In this document: positions 25,752-35,249 of the stretch, piece after piece | Layout: every line of letters begins with the position of its first letter | How positions within the stretch are numbered: the stretch's first letter is position 1 | Notes under the pieces: generated by a model | The model's input: only the letters and a program-made list of their open reading frames with translations | What the model was told of the DNA's origin: nothing | The model's database searches: none | Translations under genes and position numbers: made by a program | DNA from: DAIOEK01 sp963828285 | Lineage (GTDB): Bacteria; Chloroflexota; Anaerolineae; Anaerolineales; Anaerolineaceae | Reading direction: 5' to 3' | Assembly: GCA_963828285.1 (NCBI GenBank) | Contig: CAWHEB010000006.1 | Coordinates: 90,399 to 154,398, forward strand | Length of the DNA: 64,000 bases

Positions 25752-26769
25752 TACATCGCTGGTCTCTGTCATTTTGATCGTCGGTCTCGCCCTGGCCTTC
25801 GATTTTGTGAATGGATTTCACGACTCTGCAAATTCAATTGCGACAGTCGTATCCACCAGAGTCCTTACTCCCATGCAGGGAGTGATATGGGCAGCATTCT
25901 TTAACTTTGTTGCTGCCTTCACTTTCGGGACTGCGGTCGCCCATACCATCGGTGCCAATCTGATCGATGTCAATAAGATCGATAATTTGGTAATCTTTAG
26001 CGGACTTGTTGGCGCGATCATCTGGGATTTGATCACCTGGTACATTGCCCTCCCAACCAGTTCATCCCATGCTCTCATCGGTGGATACGCCGGAGCAGCT
26101 ATAGTCAAAGCTGGTTTTGGCGTGATCATCGTAGCCGGCTGGTTGAAGACCCTGGCATTTATCATCATCGCCCCTCTACTGGGATATGTGTTGGGCACGC
26201 TGTTTATTGTCCTCATTATTAACCTGTTCAAGAAACAATCCCCATCAAATGTGGACCATATTTTCCGCCGGGGTCAGTTGATCTCAGCTGCTTTATATAG
26301 CCTTGGGCATGGTACCAATGATGCGCAGAAAACCATGGGAATCATCGCCGGTACATTTTTCACTGTCCCGGCTTATCGCCATCTGGTGACCAACGCGGAT
26401 GGTGGATTGACTATCCCGTTTTGGATTGTTTTAATGGCGCATGCAGCAATTTCATTAGGTACGCTCTCTGGTGGTTGGCGTATCGTCCATACGGTTGGCA
26501 GCAAAATTACGAAACTCGTTCCCATGGGTGGTTTTGCAGCTGAGACTGCTGGGGCAGTTACCCTCTTTGCCTCATCTATTCTGGGTATTCCGGTCTCAAC
26601 GACCCACACTATCACCGGTGCCATTATTGGGGTGGGGTCCATCCGCAGCAAACGCGCTGTCCATTGGGGAATTGCTGGAAAGATTGTCTGGGCATGGGTT
26701 CTGACCATCCCCGCCGCAGCGGGAATGGCTGCAATTATTTATTCAATTGCCCGCTTGATCACCCATTAA
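25744..26769 (+). CDS. pit: Inorganic phosphate (Pit) transporter
   Basis: 341 residues with about ten membrane helices. The duplicated Pit signatures are present: FDFVNGFHDSANSIATVVST near the N-terminus and LGHGTNDAQKTMGIIA in the second half, with the partner GGYAGAAIV and AGAVTLFASSI segments and ISTTHTITGAI-like VSTTHTITGAIIGVG. Pit proteins take up metal-phosphate complexes driven by a proton (or sodium) gradient, with low affinity. It begins within the DUF47 gene and ends before a strong convergent terminator. Confidence 0.95.
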   Translation: MLDTSLVSVILIVGLALAFDFVNGFHDSANSIATVVSTRVLTPMQGVIWAAFFNFVAAFTFGTAVAHTIGANLIDVNKIDNLVIFSGLVGAIIWDLITWYIALPTSSSHALIGGYAGAAIVKAGFGVIIVAGWLKTLAFIIIAPLLGYVLGTLFIVLIINLFKKQSPSNVDHIFRRGQLISAALYSLGHGTNDAQKTMGIIAGTFFTVPAYRHLVTNADGGLTIPFWIVLMAHAAISLGTLSGGWRIVHTVGSKITKLVPMGGFAAETAGAVTLFASSILGIPVSTTHTITGAIIGVGSIRSKRAVHWGIAGKIVWAWVLTIPAAAGMAAIIYSIARLITH

Positions 26770-26783
26770 CAAAACTGTAAATA

Positions 26784-26817
26784 AAAAAGAGAAACTGCAT
26801 GGCAGTTTCTCTTTTTC
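26784..26817. terminator. Bidirectional terminator between pit and the PLP decarboxylase
   Basis: A 15-bp perfect stem (AAAAAGAGAAACTGC with GCAGTTTCTCTTTTT, 3-base loop) lies between convergent genes. The A-run and T-run flanks serve both strands. Confidence 0.92.
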
Positions 26818-26835
26818 TAGTAATACTTGAATTTA

Positions 26836-28233
26836 CTATCTTGCCTCTTCCCTTGCTTTGACAAAAGCGGATACTGTCCGTTCGATATCTTTTTCGGTCG
26901 TAGCCCACGAGCTCACACTCACTCGGATGACCGAATTATTATGCCACATTGCTCCTCCACACCAGGCTTCTCCGGATTGCTGCAGGTTCCTTAATGTTGC
27001 AGATGTCTCATCTGCTGAATCGCATGTGACTAGAATTTGGTTGAAAACTACTTCATTCAAAACTTGAAACCCATTCTCTGTCATTAATGCCTCGAATTGT
27101 TTTGACCGATCACATAAACCATCCACCAATTCTTCGACACCATTCCTACCAATAACTTTAAGAGTAGTCCAAATTTCTGCAGCACGGTTACGGCGGGACA
27201 TTTCTGGAGTGTATAACATACCGTCCCGATTCTCGCTGTAAAGGATGTAGGATCCGACCGATTGCATTGCTGAAGCCATTGATTCCCGGTGTTTGCATAG
27301 AATAATCCCGCCATCGTAGGGAGTATTCAGAGTTTTATGCGCATCCAAGGACCAGGAATCTGCCTTTTCAATGCCTTTAGTCAAGTATTTTTTGCTTCGT
27401 GATACCGCAGCCCACAATCCAAATGCACCGTCCACGTGGACCCACGCATTGGCTTTCTGTGCCAGGATGCAAACCTCATCGACGGGGTCAAAGGAACCTG
27501 AATTGACATTCCCTGCCTGAAGTATGACCAGCGAATTATTGTCTAGGGGGGGAACCTTTGAAGCGATCATCCTCCCCTGTTCATCCACCGGCACCAGCTC
27601 AACACGGTCTTTCCCCAAGCCGATCATGGAAAGCGCCTTGAATACCGAACTGTGCGCTTCTGCGCCAAGAATGACCCTGATGGGCGGAGCGCCAAATAAT
27701 CCTTGTGAATTGACATCCCAGCCGGATCGTTTGATAAGTTCATTCCTGCCGATGATTAATCCACACATCGTGGCAATGGAACTTCCACTCACAAAGCCGG
27801 CGGCTGTTTCTGTAGGTAGCTGTAAGAGTTCCACTAACCATCTTTCTGAAACAGCTTCAAGTTTGGATGAAATGGGTGATGTAACATATAAAACGGAATT
27901 CTGATCCCATACATCTATCAGCCATTTTGCAGCCATCGAAGGTGGGAAGACCCCGCCGATGACAAAACCAAAATAACGTCCGCCAGTATGCGTTACCGTG
28001 GCGGGCGACCCGAATTCGTGCAGCATCCTCAGCATCTCGGATGGATCACCAGGGTTTTCTGGTAATGGCTCATCGAAATGCTTCAGATTCATTAATGCGT
28101 TTTCGGTTGGATAAACATTCCGCTCAGAGGCAGAATCCATGTAATCATAAGAATAAGATTTAGCCTGCTCGAATATGTCCCTTTTGTGACTCATCAGAAG
28201 CATATTTTTCTGAAGTGTATTTCTCTCTGCCAT
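26836..28233 (-). CDS. PLP-dependent group II decarboxylase-like enzyme
   Basis: 465 residues from the ATG at 28233, chosen because GGGAG lies 8 bases upstream; further Met codons lie at 28239 and 28248. The aromatic/acidic amino acid decarboxylase fold is clear: the substrate region RYFGFVIGGVFPPSMAAKWL, FVSGSSIATMCGLIIGRNEL, VHVDGAFGLWAA (the Asp-x-Ala for PLP), and the PLP lysine motif SLDAHKTLNTPYDGG. Family members include glutamate, aspartate and aromatic amino acid decarboxylases and some cysteine-sulfinate decarboxylases. Substrate cannot be told from this sequence alone. Confidence 0.88.
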   Translation of the reverse strand: MAERNTLQKNMLLMSHKRDIFEQAKSYSYDYMDSASERNVYPTENALMNLKHFDEPLPENPGDPSEMLRMLHEFGSPATVTHTGGRYFGFVIGGVFPPSMAAKWLIDVWDQNSVLYVTSPISSKLEAVSERWLVELLQLPTETAAGFVSGSSIATMCGLIIGRNELIKRSGWDVNSQGLFGAPPIRVILGAEAHSSVFKALSMIGLGKDRVELVPVDEQGRMIASKVPPLDNNSLVILQAGNVNSGSFDPVDEVCILAQKANAWVHVDGAFGLWAAVSRSKKYLTKGIEKADSWSLDAHKTLNTPYDGGIILCKHRESMASAMQSVGSYILYSENRDGMLYTPEMSRRNRAAEIWTTLKVIGRNGVEELVDGLCDRSKQFEALMTENGFQVLNEVVFNQILVTCDSADETSATLRNLQQSGEAWCGGAMWHNNSVIRVSVSSWATTEKDIERTVSAFVKAREEAR

Positions 28234-28382
28234 TAGCATAACTCCCATGGATGATAAAGATCACTAATTGAATCTTCACACTAGATATTAGGCTAGCATA
28301 AATTAGTTGAAATCAAAAAACCTTTTCTAACCTTTAACTCCAAAGAAACCCGTAGGTAATATTTTTCCTCTGTTTATTAAGT

Positions 28383-28883
28383 TTATTGGCGGGTATATGG
28401 GTCGGAATCTGCCTGGGTTGGATATTCACCCTCAGGACCAAAGCTGAAGCGGATGGCGTCCCCATCAATAGAATACTTGAATGTCTTGGTTGGCATGTCA
28501 AATCCGCCAAACCTCCCATCCGTCCGCACCCATTTGAGTTTTACAATCATAGTGCTGTTCTCGAGATCTGCTGAGACGATCTCATAGAATTCCTCGTGAA
28601 CACCACCTTCTTTTCCAGCTTCCGACTTCACATTTGCCCAGTTGCCTGTCTGCACAAGGTAAATACTAGTATCTGTGAAAACCAGCACCTGTTTGGTCAT
28701 GGTTGTATCCTCAATATCACTCACCCAGATTCCTGTAAATGGCAGAGGTACTTTGGTGGAAACAGTTACTGTATCAATTTGCGAAGGGGAGGTTCCTTCT
28801 GGAAATTCGGACTTTAGAATGTTGCAAGCCAATGTCATGGAAATAATGACAACCGCGAAAATTAATAAGACTGATTTTTTCAT
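28383..28883 (-). CDS. Uncharacterised lipoprotein
   Basis: 166 residues. Signal peptide with lipobox SMTLAC (Cys about residue 20) and a Ser/Thr-rich linker, then a beta-rich domain with FTGIWVSDIEDTTMTKQVLV and YEIVSADLENSTMIVKLKWV. The pattern could be a small lipocalin-like or META-like fold. It is a monocistronic minus-strand gene. Function not known. Confidence 0.7.
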   Translation of the reverse strand: MKKSVLLIFAVVIISMTLACNILKSEFPEGTSPSQIDTVTVSTKVPLPFTGIWVSDIEDTTMTKQVLVFTDTSIYLVQTGNWANVKSEAGKEGGVHEEFYEIVSADLENSTMIVKLKWVRTDGRFGGFDMPTKTFKYSIDGDAIRFSFGPEGEYPTQADSDPYTRQ

Positions 28884-29036
28884 GATGAACTCCGACGGAA
28901 TGAATGTGTTGTAATCTCAAAGAGATTGATTTTATTTCTTAGTAAAAATCTGAATATAAGAATTATATAAAAAAAAGGATGGAAGTTGAAACTCATCCAT
29001 CCTCTCGCTTGGAATAAACTTGTGATTTCTCTGTAT

Positions 29037-29444
29037 TTAACTCTTTGGCATTTGGCTGAGATCCATCCAAGCATATTCCCACAAATGACCGTCCAGATCT
29101 TCAAACGCTCTGTTATACATCCAACCGTAATCCTGGGTTTCATTTGATGGTTTCGCCCCAGCTTTGAATGCTGCATCTACCATTTTGTCTACTTCAGCCT
29201 TGTTATCTGCCGAGAAGGAGAGAATGACCTCATTAGTTTTCCTGGCATCGGCAACGGGTTTCTTGATAAAAGTCTTGTAGAATTCCTCAACAAGCAGCAT
29301 GATTGTGATGTTTTCATCCACGATCATCGCGGTTGCATTTTCATCCGTGAACTGAGGATTGAACTTATAGCCTAATTTGTTAAAGAATTCAATAGACTTT
29401 TTTAAATCTTTTACCGGTAAATTTACAAAAATCATTTTTTGCAT
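29037..29444 (-). CDS. VOC superfamily (glyoxalase-like) protein
   Basis: 135 residues, close to the YaeR/PhnB-like VOC group: MIFVNLPVKDLKKSIEFFNK at the start, IMLLVEEFYKTFIKK, then DYGWMYNRAFEDLDGHLWEY at the end with the typical D-x-D-G-H-x-W-E metal pocket. The first ATG (29444) has GGAGG four bases upstream. The DGHLWEY motif matches glyoxalase-like and bleomycin-resistance-like proteins; the substrate is not known. It stands alone on the minus strand. Confidence 0.88.
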   Translation of the reverse strand: MQKMIFVNLPVKDLKKSIEFFNKLGYKFNPQFTDENATAMIVDENITIMLLVEEFYKTFIKKPVADARKTNEVILSFSADNKAEVDKMVDAAFKAGAKPSNETQDYGWMYNRAFEDLDGHLWEYAWMDLSQMPKS

Positions 29445-29580
29445 TTATCCTCCAATTGATAACCATTTCTTATCAAAAAGCATTTCGATAGTTGGTAATT
29501 TAGTCTATCAAAATGCGAAGATGATATCCAATATCTGCATAGCTTTCCGGGGATGATGGATCAATGTTTCTTATTGATAG

Positions 29581-30030
29581 TCATTTCTCAACCATTTTCG
29601 CCACAATCCCTGCTATCCTTCTATCTCTGGTTTCCTGAGCTTTTGCGGATTCAACTTGCCGAACGTATTCTTTCCTCATCGAAAAAGCCAATTTGTCGAA
29701 TAGCTCGGATACACCAGAAACCTGGGACAACGCTTTTGCGAGATCTGCCGGTATCTCAACTGTTCGCGGTTCGGTATCGAGTTCCAGCCCAACCTCAAAG
29801 ATATCGCCGCCCTTTACACCTGCAGCTCTACGGTGTTCCGCGCTTAAGGGGATCATGTACTCGTTGCCCATCACTGCCACCGTAGTGCGGTAGGTATAGC
29901 TGTTCATTGTGACCTTAACTTTGGGTTTCTTTCCTGATGCCAGCGACTCAATGATCTCAGCCGGAACTTGGATCCCGGTGGCGTTGACATCTTTGTCTTG
30001 AACTACGGTAGTGACAAATGAAGTCTTCAT
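29581..30030 (-). CDS. YdeI/OmpD-associated family protein (DUF1905-like)
   Basis: 149 residues. The N-terminal DUF1905-like beta-barrel shows VNATGIQVPAEIIESLASGK, KVKVTMNSYTYRTTVAVMGN and EHRRAAGVKGGDIFEVGLEL, and the C-terminal helical segment has LAFSMRKEYVRQVESAKAQE, the OmdA signature. Such proteins are common in bacteria but have no demonstrated reaction. It is a single-gene unit upstream of the ABC exporter genes on the same strand. Confidence 0.8.
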   Translation of the reverse strand: MKTSFVTTVVQDKDVNATGIQVPAEIIESLASGKKPKVKVTMNSYTYRTTVAVMGNEYMIPLSAEHRRAAGVKGGDIFEVGLELDTEPRTVEIPADLAKALSQVSGVSELFDKLAFSMRKEYVRQVESAKAQETRDRRIAGIVAKMVEK

Positions 30031-30105
30031 GCTTGATCTCCCTCATGTAGACTAATTCTATCAATCGCCACCATTAAGACCAATTTCATGCTTATACAGA
30101 TCTTC

Positions 30106-30849
30106 TCAATGTCTACTGTCTTTGATGAGCATATCAATCTCGGCGCGGTTGTTATACGTATTTACCAACTTGCCATCTTGCATCATCAAAACACGGTCGA
30201 CATGTTCGCACATACGAAGATCATGTGTCACCATGATCCCGGCGCGTTTCTGCTCATGGATCAAGCCGGAGAAGGTTTCCACTACCTGATATGCCCGTTC
30301 CGTATCCAGACTGGCGGTCGGTTCATCGGCTAAAACCAGACTGGGATTATGGATCAATGCTCTGGCAATTGCCACCCGCTGCTGTTGACCTCCGGACATT
30401 TGTCCCGGAAGGTTGTTCAACCGTTCAGCTAAACCCAACCTGGCTAGCAATTCTCTAGCCCGCAGCTTCCCTGCTTTATCCAGTTTATTGTTCAATCGCA
30501 ACATCAACTCTACGTTTTCAACCGCGCTCAAATACGGGACCAAATTGTTTGCCTGGAATGTGAAACCGATTTTTTCCCGGCGCATTGCCACCCGTTGTAC
30601 GTCTCCCATGGTGGATAGATCCTGCCCATCCAGAAAGATTTGCCCCGAACTGGGTTGCAGCAACGCCGCCAGGATTGAGAGCATGGTCGTTTTCCCTGAC
30701 CCACTCGGACCAACCAAAGCTACGAACTCCCCTGCAGCTACCCTAATGGATACATCGTCAACCGCCTGAATGAAACCAGAATCGGTCGCATAAGTTTTTA
30801 CTACTGACTTGGTTTCAAGGGCGTAAGGAGGGATTGGTATGTCCATCAT
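30106..30849 (-). CDS. ABC transporter ATPase, MacB/LolD type
   Basis: 247 residues. Walker A GPSGSGKTTMLSI, Q-loop GFTFQANNLVPYLSAVENVE, signature MSGGQQQRVAIARAL, Walker B LVLADEPTASLD and H-loop MVTHDLRMCEHVDR are all typical of LolD/MacB/YknY ATPases. The stop codon of the upstream permease overlaps its start (ATGA), and the permease has FtsX-type organisation. The pair probably exports or extracts a lipid, peptide or toxin rather than importing nutrients. A redundant second start at codon 4 is possible. Confidence 0.9.
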   Translation of the reverse strand: MMDIPIPPYALETKSVVKTYATDSGFIQAVDDVSIRVAAGEFVALVGPSGSGKTTMLSILAALLQPSSGQIFLDGQDLSTMGDVQRVAMRREKIGFTFQANNLVPYLSAVENVELMLRLNNKLDKAGKLRARELLARLGLAERLNNLPGQMSGGQQQRVAIARALIHNPSLVLADEPTASLDTERAYQVVETFSGLIHEQKRAGIMVTHDLRMCEHVDRVLMMQDGKLVNTYNNRAEIDMLIKDSRH

Positions 30850-32027
30850 GATGATAATCCTAACGCCTTGAGCGGCTCGATGCGGACGGCGTAACGGATA
30901 GAAACTAATCCCCCCAGAGGTCCAATGAGCATTAGGGCGATGATCGCCAAAGCTGAAGTCCTCCCATTGAAGACTATGGGCACAGTGGGTGGAAATGTCA
31001 GCGAGAAAACAAAACTGAGCAGCCCGCCGATGATCACACCGATCATGGTCACCAGTACAATTTGAATGATGGATGCGGCTGCGACCACCGGGTTTGCGGT
31101 ACCGATAGCTTTAAGAACTCCGATTTGCGCGACTTTTTGTAGGATCTGTATTTGGAAGAATCCGCCGATCACCAGAATTCCAATGAACAAGGTAAAACCG
31201 CCTTGAGTATTTAATGTACTTTGTTGTGCGGAATAACCGGGCAGTGCTTGGATGGCTTCATCCAGAGTAGCTGTTTCAATATTGTCTACTCTCGAGATCA
31301 ACCTTGCGTTAATTTCATCAATTTTCGTTGGCTCTTTAAGTTTCACCAGGATAACATTGGCGATAGGATCCGAAAGGTTAATTTCGGCTTCTGATTTTGG
31401 CCGAACTTTATCCCAGGTGAAGAACGGTACGAAAATGGAAGGTTGTAAAGAATACTGTTGGCCATCTGTTGTCCCGACGATTTTCAAATAAAAGAATTTA
31501 TCCTCTGTCCCTTGTGTAACCCTGATGGTGAGTTCGTCACCCAGCTTAAGTTTACTGCGTATAGCCGTATTTCGGTCGATGATCACTTCTTTAGAAAGGT
31601 TGGATCCTAGTTGTTTGCCGGCTATGATTTTGGGTTCACCTGTACGTCCAGGCTCGACCCCTAGCATTGCAACTTTTAATGGATCCATACCTGATGGTAG
31701 GATTAAAGTTGCATTTGCGGTCCCTAGCATACCAGCATCCTCAACACCGTCCACCCGCCTTATAGCGGCTGCGCGGTTGCGTCCTAATCGACTGGCAGCA
31801 ATCAAAAAATCGGATTTGTCCTGGTAAACGATCAGATCCGCATTCAATTTGGAGATATATTCTCTGTTCCCATTGCCAAGTCCTTCGCCCAGGGCTGCAA
31901 TAAAGAGTACAAGCAGGGTGATGAGTGCGATGACCATACTCACAAGAAGAAATCTTCCACGGTTACGCCATATTTCTTTCACCGCAAGATACGATGAGAT
32001 GGAAAAAAGTTGTTTCATAAGTTGCAT
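30846..32027 (-). CDS. ABC transporter permease, FtsX/MacB type
   Basis: 393 residues: one helix at the N-terminus (about 22-45), a large extracytoplasmic domain of about 220 residues, and three C-terminal helices, the FtsX/MacB layout. The C-terminal region has QILQKVAQIGVLKAIGTANP and VVAAASIIQIVLVTMIGVII. It overlaps the ATPase start by 4 bases. No TolC or membrane-fusion partner is seen, so the exported substrate is unknown. Confidence 0.88.
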   Translation of the reverse strand: MQLMKQLFSISSYLAVKEIWRNRGRFLLVSMVIALITLLVLFIAALGEGLGNGNREYISKLNADLIVYQDKSDFLIAASRLGRNRAAAIRRVDGVEDAGMLGTANATLILPSGMDPLKVAMLGVEPGRTGEPKIIAGKQLGSNLSKEVIIDRNTAIRSKLKLGDELTIRVTQGTEDKFFYLKIVGTTDGQQYSLQPSIFVPFFTWDKVRPKSEAEINLSDPIANVILVKLKEPTKIDEINARLISRVDNIETATLDEAIQALPGYSAQQSTLNTQGGFTLFIGILVIGGFFQIQILQKVAQIGVLKAIGTANPVVAAASIIQIVLVTMIGVIIGGLLSFVFSLTFPPTVPIVFNGRTSALAIIALMLIGPLGGLVSIRYAVRIEPLKALGLSS

Positions 32028-32087
32028 CCTGATTATCTAAGGGACATACAGTACTGCTGCTATCATCCCAAAAACTCTAATCCTTCC

Positions 32088-32693
32088 TTATTCTTGATCA
32101 GAACCGACTGGACCTTCGAACGGTTTATCCCATGGAGTGGATAAAACACCGGATAACAGCAAATCCAGAGGCGGGTGATCTGCGATGTGGTCGTAGTAGT
32201 AAGGAAGCTCGATCCGTCCTTCACGACTGATAATGAAAGTTCCTGACATTTGCATTGCGTCCTGTCCCTTTGGCGGAATCTCTACTGCGTATCCTTTTTC
32301 CTTGGCTTTTGAAATTGCTGACCAAACATGGGGATTGAGGAAGGTCTCGAATAGATTTCCACGGTCGAGAATATAAGCTTGATAACCAAGACGCTCTGGA
32401 TCGGATAGGCAAAGCAATCCTGGGGCGAATTGTTTTGCAAAAATTGCTGTATCCTCTGGTGAACCTTGCGTGATCACTACAATGGACAGGCCAGCTTTTT
32501 CGATCCGCTCACGTCCCGCCACCAACTCATCCAGCATCTCTTTGCATTGAGTACAGCCAAAATGTCGCGTAAAAGAAAGTAGTAGCGGCTTCTTTTTCCA
32601 CAGGCTGGAAAGTGTAATCCTCATCCCATCAGCACTCATTAAAGTGATGTCGGGAGCTTTTGTGTTGAAATTCAATCGGTTATTTTTTGCCAT
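32088..32693 (-). CDS. Thioredoxin-fold peroxiredoxin-like protein (AhpC/TSA-like)
   Basis: 201 residues. The redoxin fold is seen in APDITLMSADGMRITLSSLW, LLLSFTRHFGCTQCKEMLDE and AFIISRE-type strand GTFIISREGRIELPYYYDHI. The FGCTQC motif is a CxxC pair at about residue 43, as in alkyl hydroperoxide reductase/thiol reductases of the PF13911-like group. The ORF may have a role in oxidant or thiol handling. It lies upstream of and on the same strand as the ABC exporter genes, about 60 bases away, so co-transcription is possible. Confidence 0.78.
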   Translation of the reverse strand: MAKNNRLNFNTKAPDITLMSADGMRITLSSLWKKKPLLLSFTRHFGCTQCKEMLDELVAGRERIEKAGLSIVVITQGSPEDTAIFAKQFAPGLLCLSDPERLGYQAYILDRGNLFETFLNPHVWSAISKAKEKGYAVEIPPKGQDAMQMSGTFIISREGRIELPYYYDHIADHPPLDLLLSGVLSTPWDKPFEGPVGSDQE

Positions 32694-32913
32694 AATTCAC
32701 CTGATCATGTTCAGTTCATAAGGTAATTATAATTTACACATAGAAGGTATTTACAATGATTGTACAAACTTGATTACATTAGATTTCAGTTATGAGGGAA
32801 TTTTCCATGGCCGATCGAATGAATTACTACAAACTTTATACAAAGATGGTATGGAGTTGAATCTGTTTTCGACATATCCGATAATTGAATAAATAGTGAA
32901 TTTACAGGTGATT

Positions 32914-33255
32914 ATGAATATAATATCGGTACTTCAAGTAATGGCTGCAATTCTTACGATGCTGACTGGGTTGTTGGCTTTGGTAAAACCATCATCGGTA
33001 TACGGATTTATCGGCCTGTCTTCAACCAGTGTCCGCGGAGTCTCTGAGATTCGTTCCATTTTCGGCGGATTGTTTATCGCGCTTGGTCTTGCTCCATTAT
33101 TCCTTGGATCGACCGCTTTCTTCATGCTCGGAATATGTTATTTAGCTATTGCTATTGTACGTCTATTTTCCATTATTTTCGAAAAATCCACAGAGCGTTC
33201 TAATCTGATCAGCCTGGGTATCGAGATTGTACTTGGGTTTATACTTATACTATAA
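32914..33255 (+). CDS. DUF4345 membrane protein
   Basis: 113 residues from the ATG at 32914, preceded by AGGTGA (a longer GTG-started frame from 32896 is less likely). Four hydrophobic helices fill most of the protein, with the family-like SVRGVSEIRSIFGGLFIALG in the middle. It is short and all-membrane, in keeping with DUF4345. It lies 9 bases before the DegV gene and may share its transcript. No function is known. Confidence 0.78.
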   Translation: MNIISVLQVMAAILTMLTGLLALVKPSSVYGFIGLSSTSVRGVSEIRSIFGGLFIALGLAPLFLGSTAFFMLGICYLAIAIVRLFSIIFEKSTERSNLISLGIEIVLGFILIL

Positions 33256-33264
33256 GCAGGGATT

Positions 33265-34113
33265 ATGACAGTTCGCATCGTTACGGATAGCTCATGTGAC
33301 TTGCCCGCCGCAGAGATCGCCAGATACGGAATCTACGTCGTTCCACTTTACATAAATGTAGGAAATCAAGGATTTCTAGATGGCGTAGATATGACCCGGG
33401 ATGAGTTTTATCAAAAACTCCCCTCATTTTCAGAACATCCAACCACTGCGGTTCCATCAGAACAAAAATTCAAGGCAGTATATGACACACTTGCTGAAGA
33501 TGGTGCTTCGGAAGTACTATCCATCCATATTGCCACTTCCTTAAGTGCCACATGCAATGTCGCCCAATTAGCTGCGAAAGAAACAAAGTCTGTCCCGGTG
33601 ACTGTATTAGATTCGAGACAGTTAAGTTTGGGCACTGGGTTCCTCGTTGAGACTGCAGCAAAACTTGCTCAAACAGGTGCAACTGTATCTGAGATCCTTC
33701 CAAAATTGGAACAACAGATTAAACGGACTCATGTTTTTGCAGCATTGGATACCTTGTTATTCCTAAGACGAAGCGGTCGGATGAATTCTATTGTCTCAAC
33801 AATTGGGGAGTTGTTTCAGATAAAACCGTTTCTAAAAATGTTTGACGGAAAAGCAGATGCTGAACGTGTCCGCACCAGAAAACACGCAATGGAGCGATTA
33901 GTGGTGTTACTCAAGGAATTTGGACCTTATGAGAAAGTTGCTATGTTACATTCTGACGCGAAAGGGCGTGCAATGTTGCTTCTCGATGAAGTCAAAGATC
34001 TTATTCCTGAGGGCGAAATCTGGTTTGAGCAAATAAATCCAGTTCTTGGTGCTCATATTGGTCCGGGTGTGATTGGTTTTGCTTGTGTGTCGTCGAATAA
34101 GACCAAAGGGTGA
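33265..34113 (+). CDS. DegV family protein
   Basis: 282 residues, intact. It shows VRIVTDSSCDLPAAEIARYG, the fatty-acid-binding TSLSATCNVAQLA, IPVTVLD-like SVPVTVLDSRQLSLGTGF, and the C-terminal GPGVIGFACV. DegV/FakB proteins present fatty acids to FakA kinases; no FakA gene is near. Compared with the second copy at 23445 the overall layout is the same. It overlaps the DUF1295 gene (34116 start) in one plus-strand unit. Either protein could be the housekeeping version. Confidence 0.92.
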   Translation: MTVRIVTDSSCDLPAAEIARYGIYVVPLYINVGNQGFLDGVDMTRDEFYQKLPSFSEHPTTAVPSEQKFKAVYDTLAEDGASEVLSIHIATSLSATCNVAQLAAKETKSVPVTVLDSRQLSLGTGFLVETAAKLAQTGATVSEILPKLEQQIKRTHVFAALDTLLFLRRSGRMNSIVSTIGELFQIKPFLKMFDGKADAERVRTRKHAMERLVVLLKEFGPYEKVAMLHSDAKGRAMLLLDEVKDLIPEGEIWFEQINPVLGAHIGPGVIGFACVSSNKTKG

Positions 34114-34115
34114 TT

Positions 34116-34898
34116 ATGACTTATATTGAAAGTTACACGGTTACTTTTTCGATCATCCTTGGATTTGTGACATTACTCTGGCTGGTCAGTTTGGTCTTGA
34201 AAAATTCAAGTATCGTCGATATTTTCTGGGGAACCGGATTTGTTATAGCCAGTTGGATCTATTTTGCCATGTCACCCGATGGATTCATTGTCCGTAAATT
34301 ATTGATTTGTCTCTTGGTCACAATTTGGGGATTCCGTCTTTCCATTCATATCCTTCTGCGAAATTGGGGAAAACCAGAAGATTTCCGTTATCAAAGATGG
34401 CGAAATGAATCTGGTGAATCCTGGTGGTGGCGTAGTTGGATACGGGTCTTCCTGCTGCAGGGAGTGTTGTTATGGATTATTTCAGCTCCCTTACTTGTAG
34501 CCCAACGATCTGCTCTGCCTGATCGTCTGATCTTCCTGGATTATCTAGGCGCCGTGATTTGGTTGGTCGGTTTCTTCTTCGAGACAATGGGTGATTTGCA
34601 ATTGGCCAATTTTAAATCAGATCCGAAGAACAAGGGACAGGTGATGAAATCAGGTGTTTGGAAATACAGTCGGCATCCAAATTACTTTGGCGATTCTACT
34701 CAATGGTGGGGATACTATCTCATTGCCGCTGCAGCAGGCGGGTGGTGGACGATCTTCAGTCCAATTCTCATGACCTTTTTCCTGGTCCGCGTTTCTGGGG
34801 TGGCGTTGCTTGAAAAAACCATGAAATCCCGCCCAATGTACAACGAATATATTCAACGAACAAGCGCATTTATTCCGTGGTTTCCGCGAAAGAAATAG
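34116..34898 (+). CDS. DUF1295 (steroid 5-alpha-reductase-like) membrane protein
   Basis: 260 residues from the ATG at 34116; an upstream GTG (34110) is possible but AAAGGGTGA fits 34116. About six helices. The family motifs FSIILGFVTLLWLVSLVLKN, WGFRLSIHILLRNWGKPEDFR-like, and the C-terminal SGVWKYSRHPNYFGDSTQWW, HPNYF being the DUF1295/ICMT-like hallmark, are present. Homologues reduce steroid or polyprenyl double bonds or methylate lipids in other settings. It is coupled to DegV and precedes a DUF1475 gene, a pairing I have seen associated with this family. Confidence 0.88.
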   Translation: MTYIESYTVTFSIILGFVTLLWLVSLVLKNSSIVDIFWGTGFVIASWIYFAMSPDGFIVRKLLICLLVTIWGFRLSIHILLRNWGKPEDFRYQRWRNESGESWWWRSWIRVFLLQGVLLWIISAPLLVAQRSALPDRLIFLDYLGAVIWLVGFFFETMGDLQLANFKSDPKNKGQVMKSGVWKYSRHPNYFGDSTQWWGYYLIAAAAGGWWTIFSPILMTFFLVRVSGVALLEKTMKSRPMYNEYIQRTSAFIPWFPRKK

Positions 34899-34919
34899 TC
34901 TACGTATATAAGGATTGTT

Positions 34920-35249
34920 ATGAAGATTGCAAAGATCATCGCTTTCACCGGCTTACTAGCTATGACTGTCATTTTGGTATATGGTTTTAGAATTGGGAAC
35001 TTTTCTGAGGAGGGCGCGAAATTGCTTTCCATGCCCTGGGGAATCGTCTCACTGGTTGATCTATACGTTGGTTTTGCTCTGTTTTCCTGTTGGATCGTAT
35101 ATCGCGAGAAGGCTGTATTCCCCTCAGTAATCTGGGTAGTATTAATGATGACTCTGGGTTTTTGGACAGGAGCATTATATACATTGATCGCACTCCAGAG
35201 CAGCAATAACGATTGGAAGAAGTTTTGGTTCGGCAGAAGATTAAACTAA
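34920..35249 (+). CDS. DUF1475 membrane protein
   Basis: 109 residues with three helices. The conserved pattern MPWGIVSLVDLYVGFALFSC followed by WIVYREK and FWTGALYTLIALQSS matches DUF1475. It follows DUF1295 by 21 bases. The family has no proven activity; the neighbourhood suggests a shared membrane or lipid-modification role with DUF1295, which is inference only. Confidence 0.8.
   Translation: MKIAKIIAFTGLLAMTVILVYGFRIGNFSEEGAKLLSMPWGIVSLVDLYVGFALFSCWIVYREKAVFPSVIWVVLMMTLGFWTGALYTLIALQSSNNDWKKFWFGRRLN

Noticed and set aside
26471..26704. 77-residue plus-strand frame within pit
   Set aside because: Shadow frame inside a strongly conserved gene.
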